From assembly GCA_030141605.1 (NCBI GenBank), contig JAQGDQ010001325.1, positions 5,001 through 35,000 on the forward strand: a stretch of DNA of 30,000 nucleotides, written 5' to 3'. Origin of the DNA: Tubiluchus corallicola (Eukaryota > Priapulida > Priapulimorpha > Priapulimorphida > Tubiluchidae). How positions within the stretch are numbered: position 1 is the stretch's first letter; every line of letters begins with the position of its first letter. Below are positions 25,483 through 30,000 of the stretch, piece after piece. A model generated the notes under the pieces. The model was given only the letters and a program-made list of their open reading frames with translations, had not been told where the DNA came from and did no database searches. A program made the translations under genes and the position numbers.

Positions 25483-25840
25483 TGAATTTGAATTCACCGA
25501 ATTAATAGCAAGTCTTCATACCTTTGAGGCCTAACCACTACTTCACTAATTACTATCTTGCACTTAGCTGGGCCTGCTTTTCGTAATCTTCGATGCAGCT
25601 TGATTAAGAAGCAGCTTAGTGCCAACGTTCCATAGTAACAGGAGAATCCTTCATCTTCACGTGCTTCATGTTCCATGCAAAATGGCATTAATCCAGACCA
25701 GGTAAAAGATTTAGCGACCATTAAGATCATCCTATTGCACAGAGGTCGCCACTGAAGCCATGAGTGTACCACGGTGATGAATTAAGTCTACGGCTTCACA
25801 TGTATGAAACTGTATATATATGGTCTATCTACATGTATAT
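25483..25840. other. Spacer between tetranucleotide arrays
   Basis: Contains a 92-codon minus-strand frame (25772-25494) of non-repetitive composition (MEHEAREDEGFSCYYG inside). No domain, signal peptide or splice context supports it, so I leave it unassigned. Confidence 0.35.
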
Positions 25841-25841
25841 A

Positions 25842-26034
<193 letters not shown>

Positions 26035-26499
26035 ATTTTTAAAACTCATACGAGAAAATTATGGTAATTTGATTATAATTTCGGATTTGCCGGACAAGGA
26101 TGGTCACCTTGGGTTGGTCACCAGACGTGCAATTTATTGAACAATTCAATGTCGGACAGTGAAGCTAACCTCTGACAATGACTCGGATTACAATAACAAT
26201 GCTACCTAAACTCGCAACGTGGAAAACTCGACTGGAAACGTACATCAGCGAGCATACTACAGACACAAATTATACGACAATTACCTTCGGAACACCTTCG
26301 CACCGGAAAAGAACAAACACACTGACACTAGAAGAAAAAATCGTCCAGACGACGCAAAAAATTACTGAATAACAATCTTTGATTTGCTGTTGCATCAACC
26401 GGTATTTCCAGCATAAACAAGCTACAACTTTCAATATTCTCCGCTATCATGTGAAATGTATTGGATGTTCTACAGCAAATAAGTTTCACAGTTTCGTTG

Positions 26500-26585
26500 T
26501 GCGCATGCGCAGTTGCTGTAGGTCAAAAGTTACCCAGTATTAAGTGTACCACAGCAACGTCTCTTAACTACAACCGTCACGTGAC
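26500..26585. promoter_or_regulatory. NRF1-like and E-box palindromes
   Basis: TGCGCATGCGCA at 26500-26511 is a perfect 12-bp palindrome matching the NRF1 consensus. GTCACGTGAC at 26576-26585 is a 10-bp palindrome holding a CACGTG E-box. Both types are frequent in animal core promoters, but no attached transcript is visible. Confidence 0.3.
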
Positions 26586-26821
26586 ATGTGGGTAAAGCAA
26601 AGCCGGCTACCGCCTCAGTTCAATAACGTCAGTTATTTTACGTGGGCTTTACTTAACTATGCATTAGCTTGTGCGTAGAGTGATTTACTAGCAGGATCTT
26701 GCTTGGGAACCAGAAAAATGAACTAGGCAAGGTTCTAACTAGCTGCTAAAACTGTTAGTATTACAACAGCATGGGCTGCGAGGCGTTTTCAAGTGTACAG
26801 AAATGCGTTGTCTGGTACATG

Positions 26822-26834
26822 TAACCTTTGACCT
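26822..26834 (-). promoter_or_regulatory. DR1-type nuclear receptor half-site pair
   Basis: The minus strand reads AGGTCAAAGGTTA, two AGGTCA-like half-sites spaced by one base, as bound by HNF4/COUP/RXR-type receptors. A chance match is possible. Confidence 0.25.
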
Positions 26835-27056
26835 TTTTGGCGATCATCATCAATCTCTTGAACTGTGAAAAGGCTTGTTTCTGTAATTCACTGGAAATAT
26901 GATATACAGCTCTTTAGAAAGAGCAAGAACAGGGCTACACAATGAAGTGGGCTGCGTGTTAGAACATGTCCACTGAGAGGAGTAGCGAGGAGTTAATTAG
27001 ATGTTCTATTTTCGGCAATTTTCGCTTAGAAAACTGCTGACGCAAAGCCATTGTTG

Positions 27057-27064
27057 TGACGTCA
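27057..27064. promoter_or_regulatory. CRE palindrome TGACGTCA
   Basis: Perfect cAMP-response-element octamer. The same octamer also occurs at 6660-6667 and 29744-29751 in this window; function is unproven. Confidence 0.25.
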
Positions 27065-27849
27065 TCCATTATACTCTGTCTATAATCTTATAACTTTAAT
27101 TCAGTAAAAGCTGCTGCTGCTGGCTTTGCGTTAGGTAAGTAAACAAACACTAGGTAGAATGTTTGCGTATTTTTGATTGTACGTGTATTTATAGGCAAAA
27201 GTTTTTGCCGGGCCTTTGCTAGTGAATTAATTCTTTTGCTAGTAATTTGAATATCTTATGATTTGTCGGACAAGATTTCAATGCACTTCCATACTGTGTG
27301 TAAATAGCACGCGTTCACAAGATTAAAACTACAAAGTGAAAACGTGGATAAACGATAAAACCTAAAACAGCATGTAGGCTCAAATGTAGGCCCTAAATCA
27401 TTATCGAACCAACAGCTGTGTCCAAACAAACCAGCATTAGAAATAATTCTGTTTCATTTCCTTGCTAATTTCCTATATGAAATACCTGCTCTTGTTACGA
27501 CTCAGAAATTAAACAGATTGTTTAAGATTGATCACCTTGGTAACGAAACACGAACTGTTCTAGGCACAACTCCCACGGTAAAATCAGGTAAAGCGAAATA
27601 ACTGCACAAATCGGATCAAAGCCAGAGGAATCGTTACTCGGCCGCAGAATGCGTGCAGATTAGATTCTAATTAAAAACCTCAGCATGACCATGACAGCAA
27701 TTTGCTTGGTGGCTTCTATCTATTTTCTTTTATATGTATACGTGCATTATGTGTGTTTTATGTGTATACCTTGATTTTTAACGTATTATACGATTTTATA
27801 AGAGGAAAATGAATAAATTTGTCCTCGTCAAATCTCCTTCAATAAAGTT

Positions 27850-29172
<1,323 letters not shown>

Positions 29173-29450
29173 GACGGTTTAGTCTAGTGGTAACGCGTCT
29201 GCTTTTCGTTTGGGAGGTCGTGAGTTCGAACCAGCGGCCGGGTCATACCAAAGACTTTAAAGATGGTACCTGCTATTGCCCTGCCTGACGCGTGGTATTT
29301 AGGGTAAAAGTGGGGTAATAATAGTCTCTGTTATGTAGTTGTAGGTTGTTATTCACAGTCGGTGATAATAGCTCTTTGAGCTAATGTTAACTGTTCACAA
29401 AAAAGCCGACTTTAAATAAATATTATTATTATTATTATTATTATTATTAA
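29173..29450 (+). mobile_element. tRNA-derived SINE with (ATT)n tail, Nin-core-like body
   Basis: The tRNA-like head has an A box (TTTAGTCTAGTGG, from 29178) and a B box (GAGTTCGAACC, 29222-29232) at normal spacing for an RNA polymerase III promoter. The body begins GGGTCATACCAAAGACTTTA followed by AAGATGGTACCTGCT, which I recognise as similar to the deeply conserved Nin-DC core of metazoan SINEs. The element closes with AAATAAA and an (ATT)n run at 29420-29449, the usual LINE-shared 3' tail. No target duplication was found. The tRNA part is not a functional tRNA gene: its acceptor ends do not pair. Confidence 0.8.
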
Positions 29451-29521
29451 GTAGGCGTCGACACAAATGGCTTGTGGAACACCAAAAGCAATGGTGATAT
29501 ACTTTAATTTGGTCAACTTCA

Positions 29522-29597
29522 GTGTGTAATGGACCATATGTGTAATGGACCATATGTGTAATGGACATATGTGTAATATGTGTAATGGGCCTATACC
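29522..29597. repeat. 16-bp tandem repeat, about 4-5 decaying units
   Basis: GTGTAATGGACCATAT repeats head to tail, with deletions in the third and fourth units. It is non-coding. Confidence 0.8.
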
Positions 29598-30000
29598 AAT
29601 CCCTGCCATATGTTTCTTTCCAATTTCTTCGCGGAAACTTCCTCTTTATCAGCACAAGAGGGCCTATGCGTCGTCTCTCTCTAATGTTACTGCTAAAAAT
29701 ACAGCTATTGCAGCACTTTCAACAATTTAGTGAAAGTGTGCAATGACGTCATTTGAAAAATTACATTATTTCGCCGCGCGTTTTTGCAAAGGCCGAAATA
29801 TCTGTTGCTGTTAGTTTTTACAATTCTCCACTTTTTAAAAGGAAACTTTTCAGTCAAACATGTTTTGCAACAACATCAGCTGAGTTAAAATGATTCTTTA
29901 TCGGTGTCATTCTAACAGAAAACAGTAAAAATGCTCTTTGCGCTTTGAGAGCTCTCATAATATGATGCAACACGAGCTTGCCTTTGGGAATACACTTCGA

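Larger units (their letters stand above)
26040..27834. other. Intergenic region with scattered regulatory-type palindromes
   Basis: No coding exon was recognised. Four transcription-factor-like sites occur between 26500 and 27064 (listed below), which could mark a promoter or enhancer of a gene outside or hidden in the window. A 64-codon frame at 26178-26372 has no known motif. Confidence 0.35.

Noticed and set aside
25494-25772. 92-residue minus-strand ORF as a gene
   Set aside because: No domain, signal, splice or promoter support; length is compatible with chance.
29173-29245. Functional tRNA gene
   Set aside because: A and B boxes are present, but the acceptor stem does not pair and the sequence runs directly into a SINE body.

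Overview
The window looks like a repeat-rich, AT-leaning genome segment from an invertebrate animal. Evidence: a seven-transmembrane peptide-hormone receptor split by a GT-AG intron, a secreted EGF-domain protein, LINE, SINE, hAT, piggyBac-like and pogo-like repeats, and long satellites and microsatellites. There are no bacterial operons, CRISPR arrays or prokaryotic gene spacing. Receptor type and repeats would suit a lophotrochozoan or another non-vertebrate bilaterian; the species cannot be fixed from the sequence alone.

Layout. 1-2.2 kb is featureless AT-rich DNA with one short duplication. 2.2-5.4 kb is layered transposon debris: a probable solo LTR, a minus-strand LINE fragment, and a hAT-type element (perfect 8-bp target duplication) that carries a piggyBac-like MITE. 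5.7-6.7 kb is an intronless, frameshifted copy of a USP36/42-like ubiquitin protease domain, cut by another hAT MITE with a perfect 8-bp target duplication. 6.7-8.5 kb has hAT-like ends around a 42-bp minisatellite. 8.5-11.86 kb is a 76-bp minisatellite of about 44 units.

11.96-22.1 kb holds the main gene: the last two coding exons of a GnRH/corazonin/AKH-type GPCR (+ strand). They are separated by a 9.5-kb intron that contains, on the opposite strand, a complete intronless gene for a 497-residue secreted protein (two EGF domains plus a discoidin-like region). The same intron holds LINE fragments, (GA)n tracts and two hAT MITEs of one family in opposite orientation, each with a long GA/CT tract at the same internal position.

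22.1-30 kb contains no convincing gene. It has a TA-flanked MITE with 26-bp inverted repeats, a second copy of the piggyBac-like MITE, three tetranucleotide arrays, a 480-bp pyrimidine tract, scattered regulatory-type palindromes, and a tRNA-derived SINE whose body resembles the conserved Nin-type SINE core.

Functionally, only two genes appear alive: the neuropeptide receptor and the nested antisense EGF gene. They may influence each other by antisense transcription; nothing else links their jobs. I found no clear new multi-gene system. The most original signals are the microsatellite-bearing hAT family flanking the nested gene, the indel-free 76-bp array next to a splice acceptor, and the unfamiliar EGF/discoidin-like protein.
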